Notes: a model not told the origin generated them from the sequence alone. DNA of 7,096 nucleotides from Thermoplasmata archaeon (GCA_003651045.1 QMTJ01000057.1:1-7096); one strand, 5' to 3'; shown: positions 1 through 6,009, numbered from the stretch's first letter. Made by a program: numbers and translations.

Positions 1-191
1 AGGATTTTTATTATCTGGGAGATAGTTTTACCTTTACAGAAAACAGTTTCTGGGAAACCTTTCCTAATGATTCGATGGGTGTCAATCTTTGCAAAACCTA
101 AGTCCTCATAAGGAAGAGTTTTTATTTTATCTAAAACCGTGGATAAATCAATTTTTCCTTTCTTATAATCTTGTAAAATTTTTTTCATCAT
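1..191 (-). CDS. larB: LarB, nickel-pincer nucleotide biosynthesis carboxylase/hydrolase (N-terminal part, cut by window edge)
   Basis: Only the first 63 residues are in the window; the gene continues past the left edge. The translation begins MMKKILQDYKKGKIDLSTVL, followed by a LPYEDLGFAKIDTHR stretch and a GFPE motif. That is the characteristic N-terminal region of LarB (helical lead, then L-x-YEDLGFAKiD-x-HR-x-x-R-x-GFPE). LarB carboxylates and hydrolyses nicotinic acid adenine dinucleotide, the first step towards the nickel-pincer nucleotide used by lactate racemase and related LarA enzymes. Its catalytic AIR-carboxylase-like domain lies outside the window. The start codon overlaps the larE stop as ATGA (positions 191 to 188), so the two are almost certainly co-transcribed and translationally coupled. 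A second in-frame ATG follows at 188. The family call is confident; completeness of the gene cannot be judged. Confidence 0.88.
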   Translation of the reverse strand, partial: MMKKILQDYKKGKIDLSTVLDKIKTLPYEDLGFAKIDTHRIIRKGFPETVFCKGKTISQIIKI

Positions 192-994
192 GTAAGAGCC
201 TCATTCATACTACCTTTACGATACCCTTCGATATCAAGCGTTACATACTTAAATCCAAGTTTTTTGAAATGTTTTACTATCTCTTGTGAATGATTAAGAA
301 TGGTTTGAAAATCCTCTTTTAACACCTCAACCCTAGCGATTTCGTTATGATAACGTACACGGAATTGTTTTAAACCTATAGCATGTAAAAACATTTCAGC
401 TTTTTCCACTTGTTTAAGTCTTGATTTAGTTATCTTTATTCCATATGGAAACCTAGATGCTAGACATGCAAAAGCCGGTTTATCCCAGGTATCTAAATTC
501 ATTTCCTTAGAAATCTCTCTAATTTCTTTCTTAGTTAAACCCACATCTAAGAGTGGACTCACAACACCTAACTCCTGTAGAGCTTTTAACCCTGGTCGAT
601 AATCATCTATGTCATCAGCATTTGATCCATCTAAAACATAGTTGAAATGTTCTTCATTCGCAATTTGCTTTATCTTTGAAAACAGCTCCTTTTTACAATA
701 ATAACATCTATTAACAGGATTTTTTGAAAATTCATCGATTTCAGTTTCTTCTGAGTTTATAACAACATGTTTTATCCCCATGATCTTTGTGAATTTTTTC
801 GCCTGTTCTAGCTCTCTTTGCGGGTACGTTGATGAGACTGCAGTAACTGCTATTGCGTTCTCACCTAGGACATCATATGCAACTTTTAGTAAAAATGTAC
901 TATCTACACCACCTGAGAAAGCAATAACCGCACTACCCATTTTTCTTAGATTATTCTGTAGTTTCTCCAACTTAACAGTAACCTCTTTTCCCAC
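188..994 (-). CDS. larE: LarE, PP-loop sulfur transferase for the nickel-pincer cofactor (three-cysteine type)
   Basis: This 268-residue cytoplasmic protein belongs to the PP-loop ATPase family LarE (TIGR00268). LarE adenylates the pyridinium carboxylate made by LarB and inserts sulfur. The ATP-pyrophosphatase loop SGGVDS is at residues 27-32, and a conserved DGSNADD segment at 122-128 is followed by DYRPGLKAL. Cysteines lie at 97 and 100 (RCYYCK) and at 177 (ACLASRFPYG). The last matches the sacrificial cysteine of single-cysteine LarE. The full set of three matches LarE proteins such as that of Thermotoga maritima, which hold a [4Fe-4S] cluster and pass on a cluster-bound sulfur. The start is GTG at 994: an in-frame TGA lies three codons upstream, and the N-terminal helix before the PP-loop has the usual length. 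larB follows with a 4-bp overlap. No Shine-Dalgarno is visible, and a TATA-like box about 28 bp upstream suggests a leaderless transcript. Confidence 0.93.
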   Translation of the reverse strand: MGKEVTVKLEKLQNNLRKMGSAVIAFSGGVDSTFLLKVAYDVLGENAIAVTAVSSTYPQRELEQAKKFTKIMGIKHVVINSEETEIDEFSKNPVNRCYYCKKELFSKIKQIANEEHFNYVLDGSNADDIDDYRPGLKALQELGVVSPLLDVGLTKKEIREISKEMNLDTWDKPAFACLASRFPYGIKITKSRLKQVEKAEMFLHAIGLKQFRVRYHNEIARVEVLKEDFQTILNHSQEIVKHFKKLGFKYVTLDIEGYRKGSMNEALT

Positions 995-1017
995 GTGACA
1001 TCAATAGAGATATAGTT

Positions 1018-1026
1018 GTATATATT
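1018..1026 (-). promoter_or_regulatory. Likely archaeal TATA box for larE-larB
   Basis: On the minus strand this reads AATATATAC, centred about 28 bp upstream of the larE GTG. Archaeal TATA boxes usually sit 26-28 bp before the transcription start, so transcription would begin at or next to the start codon. That fits the absence of a ribosome binding site. The surroundings are AT-rich, and a second similar string (TTTTAATATATG, about 1042-1053) could serve instead. Confidence 0.45.
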
Positions 1027-1054
1027 GCTTTTTACTTTTGCATATATTAAAATG

Positions 1055-1091
1055 GGGGATACAGATTAGGAAAATTTTAGTCTGTATCTTC
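1055..1091 (+). repeat. Inverted repeat / potential RNA hairpin in the larE upstream gap
   Basis: GATACAGA at 1058-1065 is exactly mirrored by TCTGTATC at 1081-1088. If the plus strand is transcribed, pairing extends without a break to 17 pairs (1055-1071 with 1075-1091) around an AAA loop, five of them G-U wobbles (at 1056, 1057, 1066, 1069, 1070). On the minus strand those wobbles become C-A mismatches, so only shorter stems form. Five T residues follow at 1095-1099. A third related copy, TAATCTGTAT at 1163-1172, is perfectly complementary to 1059-1068. The 268-bp gap between larE and the next gene holds no other recognisable feature. The element could be an operator, a plus-strand hairpin RNA or terminator, or chance in AT-rich DNA. 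Confidence 0.5.
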
Positions 1092-1236
1092 GACTTTTTA
1101 TAAGATATATGTTGATGGCACGACTTCCGTAAAAATCCATTAATCTTTTAAGCATTTTGGCGTAATCTGTATGTTCCATTAAATATGAACAAATGTGGAA
1201 GGAAAATTATTTTAAACTCTTTTTTCAAACGCTATC

Positions 1237-1242
1237 AAAAAA
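1237..1242 (-). terminator. Oligo-T tract after the 296-residue gene
   Basis: A run of six T on the minus strand begins about 21 nt after the TGA stop of the upstream gene. There is no clear stem. Short oligo-T tracts are the usual intrinsic termination signal in archaea, so this probably ends the transcript before the larE promoter. Confidence 0.4.
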
Positions 1243-1262
1243 TATATACTCTATACTTGTTT

Positions 1263-2153
1263 TCATCTATTCTCCTGTTTCTTTGAAATATAGCTTATAC
1301 CTGTCTCTGTTAACTCTAGAGTATCAAATGATACATAATGAAGCATCTCCATCTGAGCAAGTTTATGTATCATATTGTTTAACTCATCCCTAGTGATTTT
1401 TAGTTTATGCATAGCTGTTTCTGCATCCATATCCTGTTCCAACAAAAGCTGTAAAAGATTGTATTCTTTTTCATATACAACGACTTCTTTCTCTATCTCT
1501 TTTAAGTCAACCTCAGTATATCCTGATAGTTTTTCTACATAGTTTTGTATGATTCTATCAAGATTAAGCCTGTCAAGAACACGCCCCTGTTTGTCATATA
1601 ATGTACAGAATTTAGATCCCGGCTCATGTTTCCAATAAGCTACATTACCCCATGTATATCCTAGTAAGTTTTGCGGTCTTCTTTTATCAATCCGTCCTGT
1701 CTTTACTGCCTCTGCAATCTGTTTCTTACGTTCCATTCTTCTATATGCATAATGTTGCTCTAATTGTATCTGATCAAAATCTACATTGAACTCTTGTTGC
1801 ATATGACGTATGATATCTTCACCAGCATATTCTTTTAACTCTGTTACAAAATAAAGCCCTGCGTCGCTACTGAGATCATTATAAACAACACGTATAAGTG
1901 CTTCTACTGCAGCTCCAAAATGACTCGGCGGCACCTCATCGATATCAGGTGATACTGATACAGTATACCCATCTTCTGTGAAATCTACCTGGTTTATATC
2001 AACATATCTTAAAAAATCAAATTTACGTTCAAGTGTTTTTATAGAGGAACCAATGGTTTCATCAGCTGTTTTAGCAGAAGTACGTCTACTAGCAACATTA
2101 TAAAGTGCTTTAACCACGTGTTTCAATAATACTGAGTTTTTCAACTCATCCAA
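1263..2153 (-). CDS. Uncharacterised archaeal protein with a likely C-terminal winged helix
   Basis: I do not recognise this 296-residue protein. It has no signal peptide or membrane span and is rich in charged residues, so it is probably cytoplasmic. Residues 1-50 look helical (ending LERKFDFLRYVDINQ). Residues 51-135 look like a mixed alpha/beta domain (DGYTVSVSPDID, then AAVEALIRVVYNDLSSDAGL). Residues 136-160 are a very basic helix (RRMERKKQIAEAVKTGRIDK). Residues 165-195 contain several aromatics and one Cys (GYTWGNVAYWKHEPGSKFCTLYD). Residues 228-292 read as a helix-turn-helix with a beta wing (LLQLLLEQDMDAETAMHKLK, then TRDELNNMIHKLAQMEMLHYV and LELTETGISYI), suggesting DNA binding or an effector domain. 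The start is TTG at 2153: no ATG or GTG lies between it and an in-frame TGA ten codons upstream, and a G-rich stretch (GGGGTAG) about 8 nt before could aid initiation. Gaps and oligo-T tracts on both sides suggest it is transcribed alone. Confidence 0.75.
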   Translation of the reverse strand: MDELKNSVLLKHVVKALYNVASRRTSAKTADETIGSSIKTLERKFDFLRYVDINQVDFTEDGYTVSVSPDIDEVPPSHFGAAVEALIRVVYNDLSSDAGLYFVTELKEYAGEDIIRHMQQEFNVDFDQIQLEQHYAYRRMERKKQIAEAVKTGRIDKRRPQNLLGYTWGNVAYWKHEPGSKFCTLYDKQGRVLDRLNLDRIIQNYVEKLSGYTEVDLKEIEKEVVVYEKEYNLLQLLLEQDMDAETAMHKLKITRDELNNMIHKLAQMEMLHYVSFDTLELTETGISYISKKQENR

Positions 2154-2220
2154 GTATAGACTACCCCGTTTTTTTTCTCTTCAAAAGAGTTATAACCAGC
2201 TTTTTTTTAATATTTTTCCT

Positions 2221-2228
2221 AAAAAAAA
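2221..2228 (-). terminator. Oligo-T terminator of the deoxyhypusine synthase-family gene
   Basis: On the minus strand, eight T residues begin six bases after the TAA stop of the upstream gene. There is no preceding stem, as is typical of archaeal intrinsic termination. This separates the gene from the downstream 296-residue gene. Confidence 0.6.
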
Positions 2229-2234
2229 GATTTA

Positions 2235-3251
2235 TTAAAACAACCTGTTAAGTTTTTTATCCTCTCTCGATTTCCAGCTACCCTTGTGATAAACATAACT
2301 AGCTAAAAGTGGGAACGTAATAGTCGCCTCAGAGAAAACCATTTGTTCATAACCTTGATCAACCTTCCCCCAACTACTTGCTTCTTTAAAAGTACTACCA
2401 CTAAGTGCACCGTCGCGTTCATCAGCAACAGTAAGCTGCACAGCATACTTATGCATAGGAACAGTTACGCCAAGGATATCAGCAGCTACAACAGTATCCT
2501 GAACAAAATTCTTAGGAACACCACCACCAACCATAACAACACCAGTCTCCTTCGATTTAATCTTAATCTCTGTAAGTTCTCTAAAATCCTTAACAGAATC
2601 AATACTAACATGATGTTTTTTCTCTGTCTGATGAAAAACTAATCCAAAACCTGCGCTACAGTCAGAAAAAGCAGGGCAAAAAACAGGTAATTCCTTCTTA
2701 TAAGCTTCCAGGATAAATGATTCCTGGTTTTCACCATAGTCCTCTAAGTATTTACCCATTTCATAAATAAACTCACGTGACGAATACACCCCTGGTTTCA
2801 AACCATCAGCTATTTTTTTAACAGTCATATCACAGACACGTAAATCTTCTTCATCAATAAAAGTATCATAAATCCGATCGATCATTAACTCACGTAACTT
2901 GTTATCATCAGCGTTTACAAAACCACGGTAATGATAAAAACCTAGTCCTTCGAAGAAATCCTGGTCAACAACAATCGCACCACTAGATACAACAACATCA
3001 ACCATATTGTGTTTAATTAAATCAAAAATAACTTTTTTTAAACCTGCACTAACGAGTGAACCAGCTAAACACAAAATAACAGTACAATCTTTATCCCTGA
3101 GCATAGTATCATATATCTTGCAAGCCCTTGCCAAGTTACGGGATTGAAAAGACATGTTTTCAAATGAATCAATCAAAGGTATACTATTGAATTTTTTAAT
3201 ATCAATATGTTTGATTTTCTTCTTTAAAAGATTTTTTTTACTATACTTCAT
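2235..3251 (-). CDS. Deoxyhypusine synthase-family protein
   Basis: This 338-residue cytoplasmic protein is of full length for the deoxyhypusine synthase family (Pfam DS). The family moves an aminobutyl group, in an NAD-dependent reaction, from a polyamine to a specific lysine of initiation factor aIF5A. Relatives can instead make homospermidine. Visible landmarks are CLAGSLVSAG at 61-70, the NAD-side segment DVVVSSGAIVVDQD at 85-98, RIYD at 126-129, FCPAFSDCSAG at 191-201, GGGVPKNF at 242-249, and ALSGSTFKEASSWGKV at 282-297. Lys296 corresponds to the catalytic lysine that forms the covalent imine (human Lys329). The Lys-His-His of the human enzyme is here Lys247-Asn248-Phe249. Related archaeal and bacterial homologues also carry a GGGVPKN form, so the exact acceptor is not settled by sequence. 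ATG at 3251 has no Shine-Dalgarno. The 53-bp gap from the preceding gene shows no clear TATA box, so it may be read through from upstream. Confidence 0.85.
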   Translation of the reverse strand: MKYSKKNLLKKKIKHIDIKKFNSIPLIDSFENMSFQSRNLARACKIYDTMLRDKDCTVILCLAGSLVSAGLKKVIFDLIKHNMVDVVVSSGAIVVDQDFFEGLGFYHYRGFVNADDNKLRELMIDRIYDTFIDEEDLRVCDMTVKKIADGLKPGVYSSREFIYEMGKYLEDYGENQESFILEAYKKELPVFCPAFSDCSAGFGLVFHQTEKKHHVSIDSVKDFRELTEIKIKSKETGVVMVGGGVPKNFVQDTVVAADILGVTVPMHKYAVQLTVADERDGALSGSTFKEASSWGKVDQGYEQMVFSEATITFPLLASYVYHKGSWKSREDKKLNRLF

Positions 3252-3295
3252 AGGCTGTGGATAATTGCCAATAGTTTTTTTAGATTTTCTATGAT

Positions 3296-3301
3296 AAAAA
3301 A
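3296..3301 (-). terminator. Weak oligo-T tract after the clostripain-fold gene
   Basis: Six T residues on the minus strand begin three bases after the TAA stop of the upstream gene. It could terminate that transcript or leak into the deoxyhypusine synthase-family gene, which has no obvious promoter of its own. Confidence 0.35.
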
Positions 3302-3304
3302 GTT

Positions 3305-4669
3305 TTACGTCAAATATTCTTTTAAAAAATCATCCCAATAAGAATCCTGTGAAAACTTCAAATCCTCATAGAGACAAGGAAGTTTACCACGGAAAATATA
3401 CCTATTATACATGTTTTTAGTCCTTGGGAAATATATACTTAAACCATTAGAATTATCATATGATATCTTTTTAATCGCAGGTATCACTTCATCGTAGCAC
3501 TCTAAAATATAGTTACATTGATCTTTGATATACCTATTATCAACGTAATATTGTAAAATTTCAATAAAATTATACAAATCTACGACGCAGTCATATGCTA
3601 ATATATTGAAACGATAGTGAGTATAAAGCGGGAATAAAAACCAATATTTCGGGAAGCACCTTGAATATTCTTGTGTCTCCTCTCTTGCTCTCCTAACACT
3701 TTCTTTAAAACTATCATTTTTTAAATTAACAATTAAATTCAATAATAGATCATCGAGTCTATCTTTTAATTCATTAATTTTACTTAAATTTATTACTGAT
3801 GAAGAAGGATAGTGAATAACTGTATGAAACCCCTTAAAAGGAAGTTTATTCAAAATTTTACATAACAACGGCATCTCCATATTGTAACCTTCAAAATAAT
3901 TAAAAGGTTCAGGTTCAAATCTATAAGGAGCTCTACTACAGAATTCTTCAGGGTTTATATCTGAGTTATTCCTTAAATCCCAGACTGCATCAGAAAACCT
4001 TGGAACAATTGTTTCCTCCGAAAAACAATCTTGTGTACCAACAATATAATCAACATAAGGTATTAGTTCATATGATAGTTCTATCGTATTCATCGCACAA
4101 GAAACAAAAAGAACATCAATCTTATGATTCACGTATTCAACAATCTCCTTCAGAGCCTGTGCGAATTCAGGGGTTGATATTTTATCACCAGTATTATCAG
4201 AATCAGGTAGAGGATATTGCTGCCAACCTGTCCCTGCAGATGCATATGTTATCAATGCATAATGATTAGCAGGATATACTGTCATCATTTGTTTACAGAA
4301 TGATTCAAGAGTTTTTAGATTACTCATATCTACCTCATCTGGCCAACCAAAAATATTGTTTAACTCGATTTTTTCTCCTGTTTCATTAATATAATACAAT
4401 TTCGAATTGCCTTTACCTAAGTTATCTTTCAAAACAACAATATTAAGATCTTTAGAAGACTTAATAGTTGACAGTCTTTCAAGAAGAGGAGATATATAAC
4501 TATCCATATTTGAATCACCGCACATATAATACATAATAGTCCATTTTGCATTAACTCGTTCGTCTTTTGGGATTTCAAATTTTTTTATAAAAGCAGCAGA
4601 AGATGTTCCAGAAATAACAAATATGCTTGTTACAAGAACCGTTAATAATACCTTATTGATATTCTTCAT
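3305..4669 (-). CDS. Exported clostripain-fold (C11) protein lacking the catalytic histidine
   Basis: This 454-residue protein is of the clan-CD C11/clostripain type. The start chosen is ATG at 4669 because it gives a clean signal peptide: KNINK, a hydrophobic core at about 7-21, and likely cleavage after the SSA/SAA near 25. A TTG eight codons upstream is also in frame but would add polar residues before the signal and lies near the predicted transcription start. Fold landmarks are WTIMYYMCGDSNMD from 43, LITYASAGTGW at 139-149, IDVLFVSCAMNTIELSYEL ending at 202, and GLSIYFP at 409-415. In active family members the last two central segments read about LxxWxHGxGW and FDACLM. Here the nucleophile Cys191 is kept, but the His position is Ala145 and the Asp-Ala before the Cys is Val-Ser. 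The reading frame is intact, so it is best described as a probable inactive or altered peptidase. It is divergent from hypA, and no partner is evident. Confidence 0.85.
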   Translation of the reverse strand: MKNINKVLLTVLVTSIFVISGTSSAAFIKKFEIPKDERVNAKWTIMYYMCGDSNMDSYISPLLERLSTIKSSKDLNIVVLKDNLGKGNSKLYYINETGEKIELNNIFGWPDEVDMSNLKTLESFCKQMMTVYPANHYALITYASAGTGWQQYPLPDSDNTGDKISTPEFAQALKEIVEYVNHKIDVLFVSCAMNTIELSYELIPYVDYIVGTQDCFSEETIVPRFSDAVWDLRNNSDINPEEFCSRAPYRFEPEPFNYFEGYNMEMPLLCKILNKLPFKGFHTVIHYPSSSVINLSKINELKDRLDDLLLNLIVNLKNDSFKESVRRAREETQEYSRCFPKYWFLFPLYTHYRFNILAYDCVVDLYNFIEILQYYVDNRYIKDQCNYILECYDEVIPAIKKISYDNSNGLSIYFPRTKNMYNRYIFRGKLPCLYEDLKFSQDSYWDDFLKEYLT

Positions 4670-4702
4670 TTTATTTCTCTCACACAGTATCAAAACAATA
4701 TT

Positions 4703-4720
4703 ATTATATAATATTTTATA
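4703..4720 (-). promoter_or_regulatory. TATA-like region upstream of the clostripain-fold gene
   Basis: On the minus strand this reads TATAAAATATTATATAAT. Its boxes are centred about 38-47 bp upstream of the ATG at 4669, which would place transcription start around 4680-4690. That favours the internal ATG over the TTG at 4693. The tract is so AT-rich that the exact box cannot be fixed. Confidence 0.45.
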
Positions 4721-4752
4721 TTTTACTATTGTGAAAAACCATTATTTTATAG

Positions 4753-4763
4753 TAATATTTAAA
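4753..4763 (+). promoter_or_regulatory. TATA box of the hypA-hypB operon
   Basis: TAATATTTAAA is centred about 33 bp upstream of the hypA ATG, predicting a 5' leader of only a few bases. No Shine-Dalgarno precedes hypA. The box lies in the divergent region shared with the clostripain-fold gene, about 40 bp from that gene's own TATA-like tract. Confidence 0.5.
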
Positions 4764-4791
4764 CCAGTTTTACTTTTATCTTGTTTTCATT

Positions 4792-5205
4792 ATGCATGAA
4801 TGGGCGCTTGCCGAGTCAGTATTAACTGCAGCAGTTGAAACAGCAGAAAAAGAAAAACTCAAAAAAATCACTGAAATCAAAATCAGTATCGGAGAACTTC
4901 AACAAATTGAACAAGACCTTTTTGAATTCGCACTTAACGAAATTATAAAACAACAAGACAAGATGTTGAAAAACGTAAAAATCATAATTGAAACAGAAGA
5001 AAGCGTTTTAAAATGTAAAAACTGTGGTCATACATGGAAATTCAAAGACATGCAAAAAAAACTTAAAGAAAACGAAGCAGAAGCTATACATTTCATACCT
5101 GAGGTAGCATTTGTTCACACACGATGCCCACGTTGTAATAGCCCAGATTTTGAAATAACCATAGGTAGAGGTGTCTCGATAACCTCAATTAAAGGGGAGA
5201 AATAA
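4792..5205 (+). CDS. hypA: HypA, nickel metallochaperone for [NiFe]-hydrogenase maturation
   Basis: This 137-residue protein begins MHEWALAESV. The Met1-His2-Glu3 terminus supplies the nickel ligands of HypA, so the ATG at 4792 is certain. Two zinc-binding CxxC pairs are visible, CKNC at 75-78 and CPRC at 112-115. They are separated by a long linker (KFKDMQKKLKENEAEAIHF, then IPEVAFVHT) that bacterial HypA proteins of about 115 residues lack but Thermococcales HypA has. The C-terminus DFEITIGRGVSITSI is also typical. HypA carries Ni(II) to the hydrogenase large subunit after iron insertion. The next gene, six bases downstream, encodes its ATPase partner, so the two form an operon. No hydrogenase gene is in the window, so the target enzyme is inferred. 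Confidence 0.96.
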   Translation: MHEWALAESVLTAAVETAEKEKLKKITEIKISIGELQQIEQDLFEFALNEIIKQQDKMLKNVKIIIETEESVLKCKNCGHTWKFKDMQKKLKENEAEAIHFIPEVAFVHTRCPRCNSPDFEITIGRGVSITSIKGEK

Positions 5206-5211
5206 CAGATT

Positions 5212-5946
5212 ATGGATACAAGAATTAGTGTAATCGACAAAAGACTAAGTAACATTAAAAACGTTATATCAGTAGCCAGTGGCAAAGGTGGTGTTGGTAA
5301 AAGCCTAATCGCTTCATCCCTTGCACTCATCCTTTCAAAGAAAGGATACAAAGTCGGCCTCTTAGATCTCGACCTATACGGTCCCTCTTCACATATCATC
5401 TTAGGGGTAAAAAACGTCCTCCCAGAAGAAGAAAAAGGCATCATACCACCTAAAGTTAACAACATATGTTTCATGTCCATTGTGTATTTCACAGAGGATA
5501 AACCTTCTCCGTTTCGCGGAATAGATGTCTCAAATATCATCATCGAACTCCTAGCTATCACCCAGTGGGGGAGACTTGATTATCTTGTTATAGATATGCC
5601 ACCAGGTATAGGTGATGAAACACTAGATGTTATACGTCTTATTAAAAAAAGTAGATTCCTTGTTGTTACTACTCCCTCTAAGGTTTCTATGGCTGCAGTA
5701 GGTAAACTTTTAACATTACTCAAAGAACTCAAACTACCAATTGTTGGTGTAGTTGAAAACATGAAAATGAACAACTCCGGATATGTTAAAAACATAGTTT
5801 CTAAAGAAAGAATACGTTACCTTGGTTCTATACCTTTTGATACAAAAATTGAAGAAGCCATTGGAGACCCTCTTAGACTCTATAAAACTAGTTTTATGAA
5901 AAAACTCGAAGACATAGTCTTATCAAATAATATTATCAACGGTTAA
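5212..5946 (+). CDS. hypB: Mrp/MinD-type ATPase, HypB-equivalent partner of HypA
   Basis: This 244-residue P-loop ATPase has a deviant Walker A GKGGVGKS at 24-31, LDLDLYGPSSH at 51-61 and a switch-II type IDMPPGIGDE at 127-136. The segment EEEKGIIPP at 72-80 followed by FMSIVYFTEDKPSPFRGID closely resembles the ATPase-type HypB of Thermococcus kodakarensis. That protein binds HypA and raises its nickel affinity in an ATP-dependent cycle. Iron-sulfur carrier Mrp/NBP35 proteins normally have a CxxC after the VENM motif; here VENMKMNNSGYV has no cysteine, which argues against an Fe-S scaffold role. It is also unrelated to the GTPase HypB of bacteria, and it lacks that protein's metal-binding His-rich or Cys motifs. 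It starts six bases after hypA; GGGGAG at 5194-5199, inside the end of hypA, may act as a distant Shine-Dalgarno. The symbol hypB rests on context plus similarity. Confidence 0.88.
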   Translation: MDTRISVIDKRLSNIKNVISVASGKGGVGKSLIASSLALILSKKGYKVGLLDLDLYGPSSHIILGVKNVLPEEEKGIIPPKVNNICFMSIVYFTEDKPSPFRGIDVSNIIIELLAITQWGRLDYLVIDMPPGIGDETLDVIRLIKKSRFLVVTTPSKVSMAAVGKLLTLLKELKLPIVGVVENMKMNNSGYVKNIVSKERIRYLGSIPFDTKIEEAIGDPLRLYKTSFMKKLEDIVLSNNIING

Positions 5947-5947
5947 A

Positions 5948-5961
5948 CTAAAATTTTTTAG
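5948..5961 (+). terminator. Palindromic T-rich terminator after hypA-hypB
   Basis: CTAAAATTTTTTAG starts two bases after the hypB stop codon. It is a small palindrome (CTAAAA/TTTTAG) containing six T, suitable as an archaeal termination signal. It separates the hyp operon from the promoter of the C25 peptidase gene. Confidence 0.5.
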
Positions 5962-6009
5962 ACTCACCTATAAAAAAAATTTGTAGTTAAAAGATTAGAA
6001 TTACAAGAA

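Noticed and set aside
780..998. Plus-strand open frame of 72 codons
   Set aside because: It is entirely antisense to larE apart from its last bases and has a composition typical of a reverse-complement shadow. larE is well supported by its motifs.
995..1262. A hidden small protein, tRNA or C/D-box RNA in the gap upstream of larE
   Set aside because: ATG-initiated frames here stop within a few codons, no cloverleaf could be found, and no proper box C and box D pair is present. Only the inverted repeat and promoter-like strings stand out.
1193..1393. Plus-strand open frame of 66 codons at the end of the 296-residue gene
   Set aside because: It overlaps the conserved-looking winged-helix end of the minus-strand gene and is low-complexity. 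There is no promoter or ribosome binding site evidence.
2177..2189. Small palindrome CTCTT-CAA-AAGAG near the T8 run upstream of the 296-residue gene
   Set aside because: A 5-bp stem with a 3-nt loop in AT-rich DNA is expected by chance. It does not sit at a gene end in an orientation that would make it a terminator.
4669..4693. TTG at 4693 as the start of the clostripain-fold gene
   Set aside because: It would put eight polar or charged residues ahead of a normal signal peptide and lies at or upstream of the likely transcription start. The ATG at 4669 explains the signal peptide better.
5115..5561. Minus-strand open frame of 148 codons over the hypA-hypB junction
   Set aside because: Both plus-strand genes are certain from family motifs. 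This frame covers them in antisense and shows no domain or initiation signal.
5212..5946. Calling the ATPase a Mrp/NBP35 iron-sulfur carrier
   Set aside because: The C-terminal CxxC needed to hold the cluster is missing, and the gene is coupled to hypA with sequence resembling the HypA-partner ATPase.
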